Of a stretch of DNA of 64,000 nt, positions 56,641 to 64,000 are shown piece after piece. The DNA lies in contig AP027925.1 in the NCBI GenBank assembly GCA_036322875.1, positions 682,001 to 746,000 of the forward strand, read 5' to 3'. Position 1 is the first letter of the stretch, and every line of letters starts with the position of its first letter. The notes below the pieces were generated by a model. It made no database searches and was not told the DNA's origin. It was given only the letters and a program-made list of their open reading frames with translations. The position numbers and the translations under genes are program-made. The stretch comes from Paraimprobicoccus trichonymphae. GTDB lineage: Bacteria; Bacillota; Clostridia; Oscillospirales; Acutalibacteraceae.

Positions 56641-59484
56641 TTAAAATAACTCTCCTGACCAGTTTTCACTGCTGTCACCAGATTTATCATTTATTAATTT
56701 GTCGCATTTTACTAAGTAATATATAGCAACTGGATCTTTCTCATTTATTCCCAAAATAGTTGAAAACATTTTACAAGCTTGTTCGAAATCTTTTTTTAAA
56801 TAAAAATCTACAGCTTCTTCAAACAATTTTTTGGTTTGTATATACAAAACATTTTTATATCTATTACTGATTTCAATAATCTCATAAATTTTCATAGATC
56901 TTTTATTAGAAATATTTATAACTATACCGATATATCTAAAATTTTTAGCTGTAGTTAATTTATTTATTATATTATCAGTAGCAACGTGACTTACTCCAAT
57001 ATTTCTTAAATTTTTATCTATGTCTGTTATCTGTATAACTTCTTCAGAAACTAGAATTATTCCACGTATATCTTCATTCCCAGATATTCCTAATATTATC
57101 TCTCCGTAATCTAAAACCATTCTCATGTTTTTGCGTAAATTTTTATTTATATTTATTTCTTTAAATTGCAAAGAACAATTAAAAGCATCGTTAACATCCT
57201 CAAAGAGTATTTTCATACTTAGACCATCGAAAGAGTATACTATTCCATTGTTATTTTTTACTATGTCTAAGAACTTAGGATAACTACTATTTATAGCATC
57301 AAATAACTCATCTTCACTTTTAAATTCATATTTTTTGTCTTTTATAAAATGAAAACTTAAATACAAAATATTTACATTCACCTTTTTTTTGTCCTGTAAT
57401 TTGATTTGAGTAATTTTATCTTTTCCTATTAGTTTTATTAATCTTTTTGGTAAGTATTTTAAATACTCTTTATTTAATATGCTCATATTTTCTGTATAAC
57501 TATCGATTTTTTCTGACATTAAATTAAAAGCATTTGAAACATCAGCTAGTTCGTCCTTTGAGACTATTTTTATTCTAGTATTCCATTCTTTTACACTTAT
57601 TCTATTGATTCCGTGTTCTATTCTTCTAAGAGCTTTCAAAGCTATCTTTATTACAAAATATAAATATATAATTATAGCTAAAATAACTATTAGCAAATAT
57701 ATAGAATAGTCTCTGAATATTTTTCTAAACTCCATATTTTTATGAACATTTTCATCTAAGAAATTACCTACAAATCCAATAGGTACATCATTAGAATTTT
57801 TAATTACACAAAACGAGGCTGAAATATCTCCGTGAACGTCTCTGAATACAGCTCTTTTAGTACTTGTGTTTTTTGGGTTTTTTAATTCACTCCAAATACT
57901 ATATAAATTACTGGTTTCATCTTCTTCTAACAACATATCTACCAAAGCTAGACCTTTGGGAAACATATCTGGATTTACATATCTTAAATATTTATAAGAA
58001 TTTGAATTAATACTAAATCTTGTATTAAAACTAGAATATATTTTATTTGATTCTACAATATAAGTGATGAGATAGTCGCTTTTTTCTCCAATTTTATTTA
58101 ACAAATCTGCATACGAATTTTTAACACCACTGTTTAAATTTATATGATTAATACTTAGATAATCTTTAACAGGATCTACAGTTTCAAACTCTTTAGAGTC
58201 TATATTACCAGCTGCAATTTTTGCTCCTGCATCTTGGATTTCTCTTAAGTCTAGAATATATCTATCCAGATGATTTTTAGTGATAATTAAAATCAATGCC
58301 AAAATTATTAATATAAAAATCGGAGTAAAAAAGCCTAATATTTTTGCTGTTACTACAACTCTTCTGAAACCTTTTTGTATTATGAAAATTATAAAATATC
58401 CTAAAGCCATACAAATTGCAAACACTAGTGCTATAATTATTATTCCCAAAGGATAAAATTTATTATGAATATTAGTAATAAGTTTATCATTGCTACCAAA
58501 TCTCAAAAATGACAAGTTATTAAAATTTTTTAAAACAGCAAAATATTCGTTAGGATTAACTACATAAATTCTTCTTATATCCTGGACTTTTACATTTTTT
58601 ATAACATTTTCATCCATCTTATAAATACTCTGTAAATTCAATTCTGCGTTAGTTTCTAATTTATAAAAATTTCCGACTAAATTATTAGTAAAATATAAAC
58701 TGTTATCTAAGTCCACAGAAAATCCAGAAAGCAAGAATTTATCTCTAGGTATTAAATAAGAGTAATCAATAAAATTATCATCAAGATCTAAACAGAAAAG
58801 TTCACCTCTCAAAGTAGAATAAAAAATTCTACCATCTGATAAAACAGAAATATCATTTACAAAATCTACATTTTTATCTGAAATTTCTATACTCGGTTTA
58901 ACTTCAAAAGATTTTACTTTTTCAGGACTTTCGTTTTCCAATGGATTTACTTTAACTACATCAAAAACACCTTCTTTGAAACCGATTATAATAATATTTT
59001 GGTCTACAATCTGAATTTTTTTTACATAATTTTCTATAGGAGGATTGGGATCATTTGAAAAATCAATATTTGCTATAGTTTTTAATAAGCTTCCTTTTGT
59101 GTCGTACATTAAAACAGATTCTTGAATTAAAGGAAATTCAGAAAAAATTTCTTTTTTACTTCTAAATTGCTTAGATATATAAAAATTACCTTTAGAATCT
59201 ACATTAATCTCATTATAATTAAAATTTGATTTTTCATCGGATTTATCTAAATCGAATTGAAATTCCAATTTACTAGAAACATTTATTTTTGAAATTTTAT
59301 AAACTTCTTTATCTTTGTCTATGCTTAATATATAAATATTTCCAGCAGGGTCTATATCAGAATTAATAAAAGTTCCAATATTTGGTCTGTTAAAATAATC
59401 TTGGACGAAAAATCCAAGAACAATGCCAAAAATTGCTATTAAAATATACCAAAAATTTTTATTTAACTTTATCTTAAATTTCAA
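56641..59484 (-). CDS. Membrane sensor with HAMP and degenerate class III cyclase domain
   Basis: 947 residues. Order: anchor (residues 11-28), a roughly 300-residue beta-rich extracellular part with repeated strand motifs, paired membrane segments near 345-420, a second extracellular region, another membrane segment near 600, HAMP (RIEHGINRISVKEWNTRI), a cyclase-homology domain and a TPR-like tail. In the cyclase domain the first metal Asp is absent (LYLSFHFIKD replaces the F-x-D-I-x-x-F block) and the second block reads YSFDGLSMKILFED instead of a GD motif, so catalysis is unlikely. TTG start with AGGGGG. Upstream partner of the MORN gene. Confidence 0.78.
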   Translation of the reverse strand: MKFKIKLNKNFWYILIAIFGIVLGFFVQDYFNRPNIGTFINSDIDPAGNIYILSIDKDKEVYKISKINVSSKLEFQFDLDKSDEKSNFNYNEINVDSKGNFYISKQFRSKKEIFSEFPLIQESVLMYDTKGSLLKTIANIDFSNDPNPPIENYVKKIQIVDQNIIIIGFKEGVFDVVKVNPLENESPEKVKSFEVKPSIEISDKNVDFVNDISVLSDGRIFYSTLRGELFCLDLDDNFIDYSYLIPRDKFLLSGFSVDLDNSLYFTNNLVGNFYKLETNAELNLQSIYKMDENVIKNVKVQDIRRIYVVNPNEYFAVLKNFNNLSFLRFGSNDKLITNIHNKFYPLGIIIIALVFAICMALGYFIIFIIQKGFRRVVVTAKILGFFTPIFILIILALILIITKNHLDRYILDLREIQDAGAKIAAGNIDSKEFETVDPVKDYLSINHINLNSGVKNSYADLLNKIGEKSDYLITYIVESNKIYSSFNTRFSINSNSYKYLRYVNPDMFPKGLALVDMLLEEDETSNLYSIWSELKNPKNTSTKRAVFRDVHGDISASFCVIKNSNDVPIGFVGNFLDENVHKNMEFRKIFRDYSIYLLIVILAIIIYLYFVIKIALKALRRIEHGINRISVKEWNTRIKIVSKDELADVSNAFNLMSEKIDSYTENMSILNKEYLKYLPKRLIKLIGKDKITQIKLQDKKKVNVNILYLSFHFIKDKKYEFKSEDELFDAINSSYPKFLDIVKNNNGIVYSFDGLSMKILFEDVNDAFNCSLQFKEININKNLRKNMRMVLDYGEIILGISGNEDIRGIILVSEEVIQITDIDKNLRNIGVSHVATDNIINKLTTAKNFRYIGIVINISNKRSMKIYEIIEISNRYKNVLYIQTKKLFEEAVDFYLKKDFEQACKMFSTILGINEKDPVAIYYLVKCDKLINDKSGDSSENWSGELF

Positions 59485-59933
59485 TATAAAAACCCCCTAA
59501 ACTATTTAATATTCGCTATTTTAGTAATATAATCCAGTAAAAAATATAAAAAATCAAGTAAAAAATATATTTTTTTGTGAAAAGATTATAGAAACTCGGG
59601 AAAACATTACATTTAGTACCAGTTTAAAATTATCGAATATATTAGGTATTTTAGAAAAAAATTAAAAAACATAAATAAATTTTTGATACAATTTTAAGTA
59701 AGATGGAAGCTTGGTTGTCAAATTTGGTTATTCTGCTCTTCCTGGTAGATATAAATTTATTAATTTATGTATGATTTTTGTTTACCTTATTAGTGCAGTA
59801 ATTTACAATATTGTTAAAATAATCTAAACAATTTAATGATTATTAGCAAAAATTTTTTTAGGAGCGGAAACCGAGTAAGTTTGATATAAACAGATTTAAT
59901 ATTTTTTCTCAAATTACTCTTTCAAACACAACG
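59485..59933. other. Intergenic
   Basis: About 450 bases. No gene recognised; it should carry the promoter for the cyclase-like/MORN operon. Confidence 0.5.
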
Positions 59934-60797
59934 TTAATTTTTTGTAAGGGGGTTGTCATAAGAAACAACAAGTTTTAAATTATAAAAATCTGCTATGGCT
60001 TTTACTATAGATACAGCTATTTTCTGTAATTTTTCGTCAGAATTCAAAAAATTTTCATAATCATACGGGTTATTTAAGTAAGCACATTCCACTATTATGC
60101 TTAAAATTTTTTTTATGATTCCTTCTTTTACTATTCTATAATAATCAGCAATTTCGCCTGTGTCATACTTAGTACCGTTTTCAGATAATCTACGAAACAA
60201 ACCATCTGGCAAAAAAGGACTTGGTGTTATACCGATTGACTTCAAGTTTTCTAAAATTTTTAAACCTAACCTCTCTTCCTCTATATGCAGATCGTTTCCT
60301 TGTAAATCTTTAGAATGAGCATTTGTAACTAAAATCATAGAACCACTGTGAGTTTCTTTAGAATTTTTTTTGCAACGAGTTTTTATCTCAGTAGCATTAT
60401 TATGTATTGAAACAACCAAATTCGCCTCTTTTTCAATTCCAAGCTGAACTCTACTTTCTAAATTTGGATTGTCATCTTCCTTATGAGTTATATATACTTC
60501 AATTTCTTCACCTTTGTCATTGGCATATTTTTTAAACTCTTTTTCCATATGTAAAGCTATTTTATAATTAAGATCCTTTTCTTTTACTACTATTTTATTA
60601 ATTTCTTCACACAAAAGTGTATACTTAGAACTACTTAAATCAGGTATTTCGTTTTCTTTAACTAAATACTCAACAACAGCACCAGAATCTTTGCCACCAT
60701 GACCAGGATCTAAAATTATGCAAAACCGTTCTGCATAAACTGTATTTCCTAGAAAGATTAATAATACAAAACCTAAATTAAATACATTTTTTTTCAA
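59934..60797 (-). CDS. N-acetylmuramoyl-L-alanine amidase (Amidase_3, CwlD-like)
   Basis: 287 residues. Signal peptide (FNLGFVLLIFLGNTVYA), then an Amidase_3 zinc site: ILDPGHGGKDSGA, the Glu in VVKEKDLNYKIA, VSIHNNATE and catalytic VECAYLNNP. It cuts the amide between muramic acid and the peptide stem. An inserted stretch near residues 40-62 (ENEIPDLSSSKYTLLCEEIN) lies between the first and second zinc ligands. TTG start with AAAGGACG. CwlD makes spore cortex in sporulating relatives; with no other spore genes here a general wall role is as likely. It follows hppA after 33 bases. Confidence 0.88.
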   Translation of the reverse strand: MKKNVFNLGFVLLIFLGNTVYAERFCIILDPGHGGKDSGAVVEYLVKENEIPDLSSSKYTLLCEEINKIVVKEKDLNYKIALHMEKEFKKYANDKGEEIEVYITHKEDDNPNLESRVQLGIEKEANLVVSIHNNATEIKTRCKKNSKETHSGSMILVTNAHSKDLQGNDLHIEEERLGLKILENLKSIGITPSPFLPDGLFRRLSENGTKYDTGEIADYYRIVKEGIIKKILSIIVECAYLNNPYDYENFLNSDEKLQKIAVSIVKAIADFYNLKLVVSYDNPLTKN

Positions 60798-60830
60798 TTT
60801 TAAAACGTCCTTTATAATAAATTAAAAATT

Positions 60831-62939
60831 TTAAATCAAATGAAATGCTATAGTTACAGCAGCGAAAACTATTGAAACTATAGACGTAAGTTTTAACAAA
60901 ATATTTATAGATGGTCCTGAAGTGTCCTTAAATGGATCACCAATAGTATCACAAACTACAGCTGCTTTATGGCACTCAGAATTTTTTCCGCCGTAATTTC
61001 CTGCTTCTATAAATTTTTTTGCATTATCCCAAGCACCACCAGCATTTGACATCATTATGGATAAAGCAAAACCCGTAACGGTAGTGCCAGCTAATAATCC
61101 TGTTACACCACCAGGACCTAATATTAAACCTGTTAGCACTGGTAAAGATACAGATATTAAAATTGGTGCTATCATCAGATTTTGTGATGCTTTAGTACAC
61201 AAATCAACACAAGAAACATAATCAGGTTCCGCCTTGCCTTCAAATAATCCTACAATTTCTTTAAATTGTTTACGAACTTCTAAAACTATACTTTGTGCTG
61301 CTTTTCCAACTGCTTCCATAGTAAGTGCTGAAAATATAAAAGGTAACATTGCACCCAAAAACATTCCTATTAAAATTGGCGGATTATTTACACTCAAATT
61401 AAGTCGCAAACTAGGAGCTATTTTGTTTATTTCAGAAATGTAAGAAGCTATTAAAGCCAATGCGGTTAAAGCTGCAGAACCTATAGCAAAACCTTTTCCA
61501 GTTGCAGCAGTCGTATTTCCCAAAGAATCTAAAGCATCTGTTCTTTTTCTAACATCTTCTCCTAATTCAGACATTTCAGCTATTCCTCCAGCATTGTCTA
61601 CTATAGGACCATAAGCATCTGTTGCTAAGGTTATTCCCAAAGTTGACAGCATCCCAACAGCAGCTATTGCGATTCCATATAAACCTTTATTAAAACTTGA
61701 CATATTAATTACATTTCCACCACAACAAAAAAAACTTATTAAAACAGAAGCAGAAATAATAATCACTGGTGCTACTGTAGATTTCATGCCTAAAGATAAT
61801 CCATTTATAACCATGGTAGCTGCACCAATTTCGGATGATTTAGCAAGATTTTTAACGGGGCCATAATTATCTGAAGTGTAATATTCAGTCATAAATCCTA
61901 TCGCTACACCAGCAAGCAATCCGCATATTATAGCGTAAAAAATCCCTTTTTCGTTAGGAAGCATTGATTTTATAACAAAAAACGAGACAAAAGCCATCAT
62001 AATAGCACTTACATAAGTTCCCATTCTTATAGATTTTAATAAACTTTTTTGGTTAGCATTTTCAGTAGTTTTCACAAAAAAAGTCCCAGCTAAAGAAACT
62101 ACTATTCCACACGCTGCTAAAATTAATGGTATTGCTATTCCGTTAAATTTATAACCTGCTGCAACTCCTAAAGCACAGCTTGACAATAAAGAACTAACAT
62201 AAGATTCATACAAATCTGCCCCCATTCCTGCTATATCTCCAACATTATCTCCAACATTATCAGCTATAACAGCGGGATTTCTAGGATCATCTTCAGGTAT
62301 ATTTTTTTCAACCTTTCCAACTAAATCTGCGCCAACATCGGCGGCTTTTGTAAATATTCCCCCACCTACTCTTGCAAATAAAGACATGCAAGACACACCG
62401 ATTCCAAATGTTATCATATTTGAAGTAATTTGTTGAAACATTATAGATTCGACTCTTATTGGTTCTATAGAAGTGTAATAGTGTTTTAAAAAGCAATACC
62501 ATATAGTTACGTCTAACAAGCCTATACCGACCACCATAAAGCTCATCACAGAACCTGATGAAAAAGCAACTTTTAAAGCCTTGTTTAAACTACTTGTTGC
62601 AGCAAAAGCTGTTCTCGAGTTTGCCATAGTAGCTGTTTTCATGCCTATATAACCAGATAGGGCAGTTAAAAAACCACCCGTTAAAAATGCAAAAGGCGTG
62701 AATTTACCGACATAATCAAATCTTGACATTAACAATAAAGCCAAAAATACAAAACCAAAAAATATTGCTACGCCTTTGTATTGTCTCTTTAAATAGGCAT
62801 TCGCACCTACTCTTATGGCATCAGAAATCTTTATCATTTTTTCGGTTCCTTGAGAACAAGACTTCACAGTGTAGAACTTGTAAGCAGCAAAACACAGTGA
62901 AACAATAGCTATTAAAATAATAAAAGCTAAAATACCCAT
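60831..62939 (-). CDS. hppA: Membrane-bound K+-dependent pyrophosphatase
   Basis: 702 residues with about 16 membrane segments. Pyrophosphate-site motifs are complete: GGGIFTKAADVGADLVGKVE, EDDPRNPAVIADNVGDNVGD and, near the end, GGAWDNAKKFIE and GDPFKDTSGPS. Ala in GNTTAATGKGFAIGSAALTA marks the K+-dependent class, which pumps H+ or Na+ at the cost of pyrophosphate. It lets an energy-limited anaerobe save ATP. It starts 30 bases behind rplQ, so may share the ribosomal operon's transcript. Confidence 0.96.
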   Translation of the reverse strand: MGILAFIILIAIVSLCFAAYKFYTVKSCSQGTEKMIKISDAIRVGANAYLKRQYKGVAIFFGFVFLALLLMSRFDYVGKFTPFAFLTGGFLTALSGYIGMKTATMANSRTAFAATSSLNKALKVAFSSGSVMSFMVVGIGLLDVTIWYCFLKHYYTSIEPIRVESIMFQQITSNMITFGIGVSCMSLFARVGGGIFTKAADVGADLVGKVEKNIPEDDPRNPAVIADNVGDNVGDIAGMGADLYESYVSSLLSSCALGVAAGYKFNGIAIPLILAACGIVVSLAGTFFVKTTENANQKSLLKSIRMGTYVSAIMMAFVSFFVIKSMLPNEKGIFYAIICGLLAGVAIGFMTEYYTSDNYGPVKNLAKSSEIGAATMVINGLSLGMKSTVAPVIIISASVLISFFCCGGNVINMSSFNKGLYGIAIAAVGMLSTLGITLATDAYGPIVDNAGGIAEMSELGEDVRKRTDALDSLGNTTAATGKGFAIGSAALTALALIASYISEINKIAPSLRLNLSVNNPPILIGMFLGAMLPFIFSALTMEAVGKAAQSIVLEVRKQFKEIVGLFEGKAEPDYVSCVDLCTKASQNLMIAPILISVSLPVLTGLILGPGGVTGLLAGTTVTGFALSIMMSNAGGAWDNAKKFIEAGNYGGKNSECHKAAVVCDTIGDPFKDTSGPSINILLKLTSIVSIVFAAVTIAFHLI

Positions 62940-62969
62940 AAATTAAAAACTCAACTTCCTTTTGTTTTT

Positions 62970-63320
62970 TTAAATTAATTCTATAATTGCCATTTCAGCG
63001 GCATCTCCACGTCTAGGACCTAACTTGTAAATTCTCGTATAGCCACCATTTTTTTCTGTATATTTTGGCGCTATAGTATCAAATAATTTTTTCACTACAG
63101 ATTCTTTAGTTATAAAAGAAAACGCCTTTCTTTTTTTGCTTAAATTGTTTTCTTTTGCTAAAGTTATAAATTTTTCTGTTAAATTTCGAACTTCTTTTGC
63201 TCTTGTTACAGTTGTTTCAATTTTTTCATTTTCTAATAAAAAAGTCACCAATGCTCTTAACATTGCAACCCTGTGTTCTGTAGCTCTGCCTAATTTTTTT
63301 CTATTAGCCACAAAAAACAC
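62970..63320 (-). CDS. rplQ: 50S ribosomal protein L17
   Basis: 116 residues: RKKLGRATEHRVAMLRALVT start, FLLENEKIETTVTRAKEVR, and a YTRIYKLGPRRGDAAEMAII end. Full length for the short bacterial form. It follows rpoA as in the conserved alpha operon. Confidence 0.98.
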   Translation of the reverse strand: MFFVANRKKLGRATEHRVAMLRALVTFLLENEKIETTVTRAKEVRNLTEKFITLAKENNLSKKRKAFSFITKESVVKKLFDTIAPKYTEKNGGYTRIYKLGPRRGDAAEMAIIELI

Positions 63321-63342
63321 CTCTCCTTTCGGTTTAAGTTTC

Positions 63343-64000
63343 TTAATCTCTGTCTTCTAGATTAATTCTAGACTGTAAATCTATTCCGATATCTTGCAAT
63401 TTGCCTAAAATTTCATCTAAAGATTTTTTACCTAAATTTTTTACACTTTCTAACTCTTCCCTTGCTAAAACAGCTAAATCCTTAACAACATTAATATTCG
63501 CCCTTTTCAAACAGTTATAAGCTCTGACAGAAAAGTCTAAATTTTCTATAGGAGTGTCCTCAGATAAGTTTAATGCTTTTCTAGGTTTATTTTTATTAAT
63601 AATATTGCTTATAGTATTACTACTTTTAGATTTTTCAAATGTTACTTCTAATCCTTGAATTTCTTGAGATACATCAGGAATTTCTAAGAATAAATTAAGA
63701 TGCTCTGTTAATATTTTTGCTGACAAAGAAATAGCTTCATGAGCCGTAAGCACACCGTTTGTCCAAACTTCCAAAACTAATTTGTCATAATCCGTAAACT
63801 GACCTACACGAGTAGGCTCGATATAATAATTAACTTTAGTAACTGGTGTATAAATAGAATCTACCGGTATAGAACCCAAAGTTTTGGTTTTTACACTGTC
63901 TCTGTTTTTTTCCAAAGACACATAACCTCGACCATTTGAGAGCAATATTTCCATTTTTAAACTAGAATTTTTATTTAGACTAGCTATATGCATATCAAGA
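63343..64000 (-). CDS. rpoA: RNA polymerase alpha subunit, C-terminal part (5' end beyond window)
   Basis: The visible 216-plus residues cover the end of the N-terminal dimerisation domain (LSNGRGYVSLEKNRD; IDSIYTPVTKVNYYIEPTRV-type region; YDKLVLEVWTNG), the linker and the whole C-terminal domain (IENLDFSVRAYNCLKRANIN, VKNLGKKSLDEI). The C-terminal domain contacts UP elements and activators. The frame stays open to base 64000, so the gene continues outside. Order rpoA-rplQ is standard. Confidence 0.98.
   Translation of the reverse strand, partial: LDMHIASLNKNSSLKMEILLSNGRGYVSLEKNRDSVKTKTLGSIPVDSIYTPVTKVNYYIEPTRVGQFTDYDKLVLEVWTNGVLTAHEAISLSAKILTEHLNLFLEIPDVSQEIQGLEVTFEKSKSSNTISNIINKNKPRKALNLSEDTPIENLDFSVRAYNCLKRANINVVKDLAVLAREELESVKNLGKKSLDEILGKLQDIGIDLQSRINLEDRD

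Noticed and set aside
1..64000. CRISPR array or cas genes
   Set aside because: No regular short repeats with unique spacers and no Cas motifs; repeats present are IS-derived.
1..64000. TGA read as Trp
   Set aside because: Trp is TGG in all intact housekeeping genes, and in-frame TGA occurs only in decayed IS genes and at true gene ends.

Overview
The window is strongly AT-rich Firmicutes (Clostridia) DNA. Support: a DnaD/DnaC-type helicase loader pair, hrcA-grpE-dnaK behind a CIRCE operator, a Spo0A homologue, a class B sortase, ECF-type vitamin transporter S components, a K+-type membrane pyrophosphatase, and phage-type genes of the kind common in Oscillospiraceae. Housekeeping genes are full length, but much of the sequence between them is decayed: remnants of IS5-like (at least four groups), IS630, IS200/IS605 and IS1-like elements, a broken group II intron and many one-lesion pseudogenes. 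This fits a host-restricted, eroding genome. A clostridial symbiont (for example of gut protists, such as the 'Candidatus Improbicoccus' type) is a guess from lifestyle signs, not something the sequence proves.

Layout. 1-1.3 kb: replication loader genes. 2-4.7 kb: an exported hypothetical protein and a phage head-gene cluster with a frameshifted capsid. 4.7-11 kb: PHP hydrolase, IS remnants, exported hypothetical and transglutaminase-like proteins, a DUF4160/DUF2442 pair and an antitoxin relic. 11-18.3 kb: orphan response regulator, tRNA(CAT), HIT protein, ECF S component, sortase B, holA and a flippase-like membrane protein. 18.4-27.4 kb: IS-rich zone holding four genes of an extracellular contractile injection system (eCIS) and a dead group II intron. 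27.6-36 kb: RiPP-leader-like peptide, hrcA-grpE-dnaK, rpsB, metG. 36-46 kb: IS5/IS630 remnants, ileS, duplicated-domain protein, rpmF, murA, rsmA, asd. 46-55 kb: IS200/IS605 wreckage, a fifth eCIS gene, a spo0A with a degenerate receiver, thiT, IS copies. 55-64 kb: MORN-repeat protein and a degenerate cyclase-like sensor, amidase, hppA, rplQ and the 3' part of rpoA.

Most notable: (i) eCIS genes with intact reading frames but scattered over about 28 kb among IS elements; (ii) Spo0A with a conserved DNA-binding domain but no phospho-acceptor Asp; (iii) a roughly 240-bp repeat in five copies, each with a hairpin, a near-consensus extended -10 promoter and an IS605-type right end, one just upstream of rpsB; (iv) several conserved reading frames whose expected start is ATA, ATT or CTG rather than ATG.
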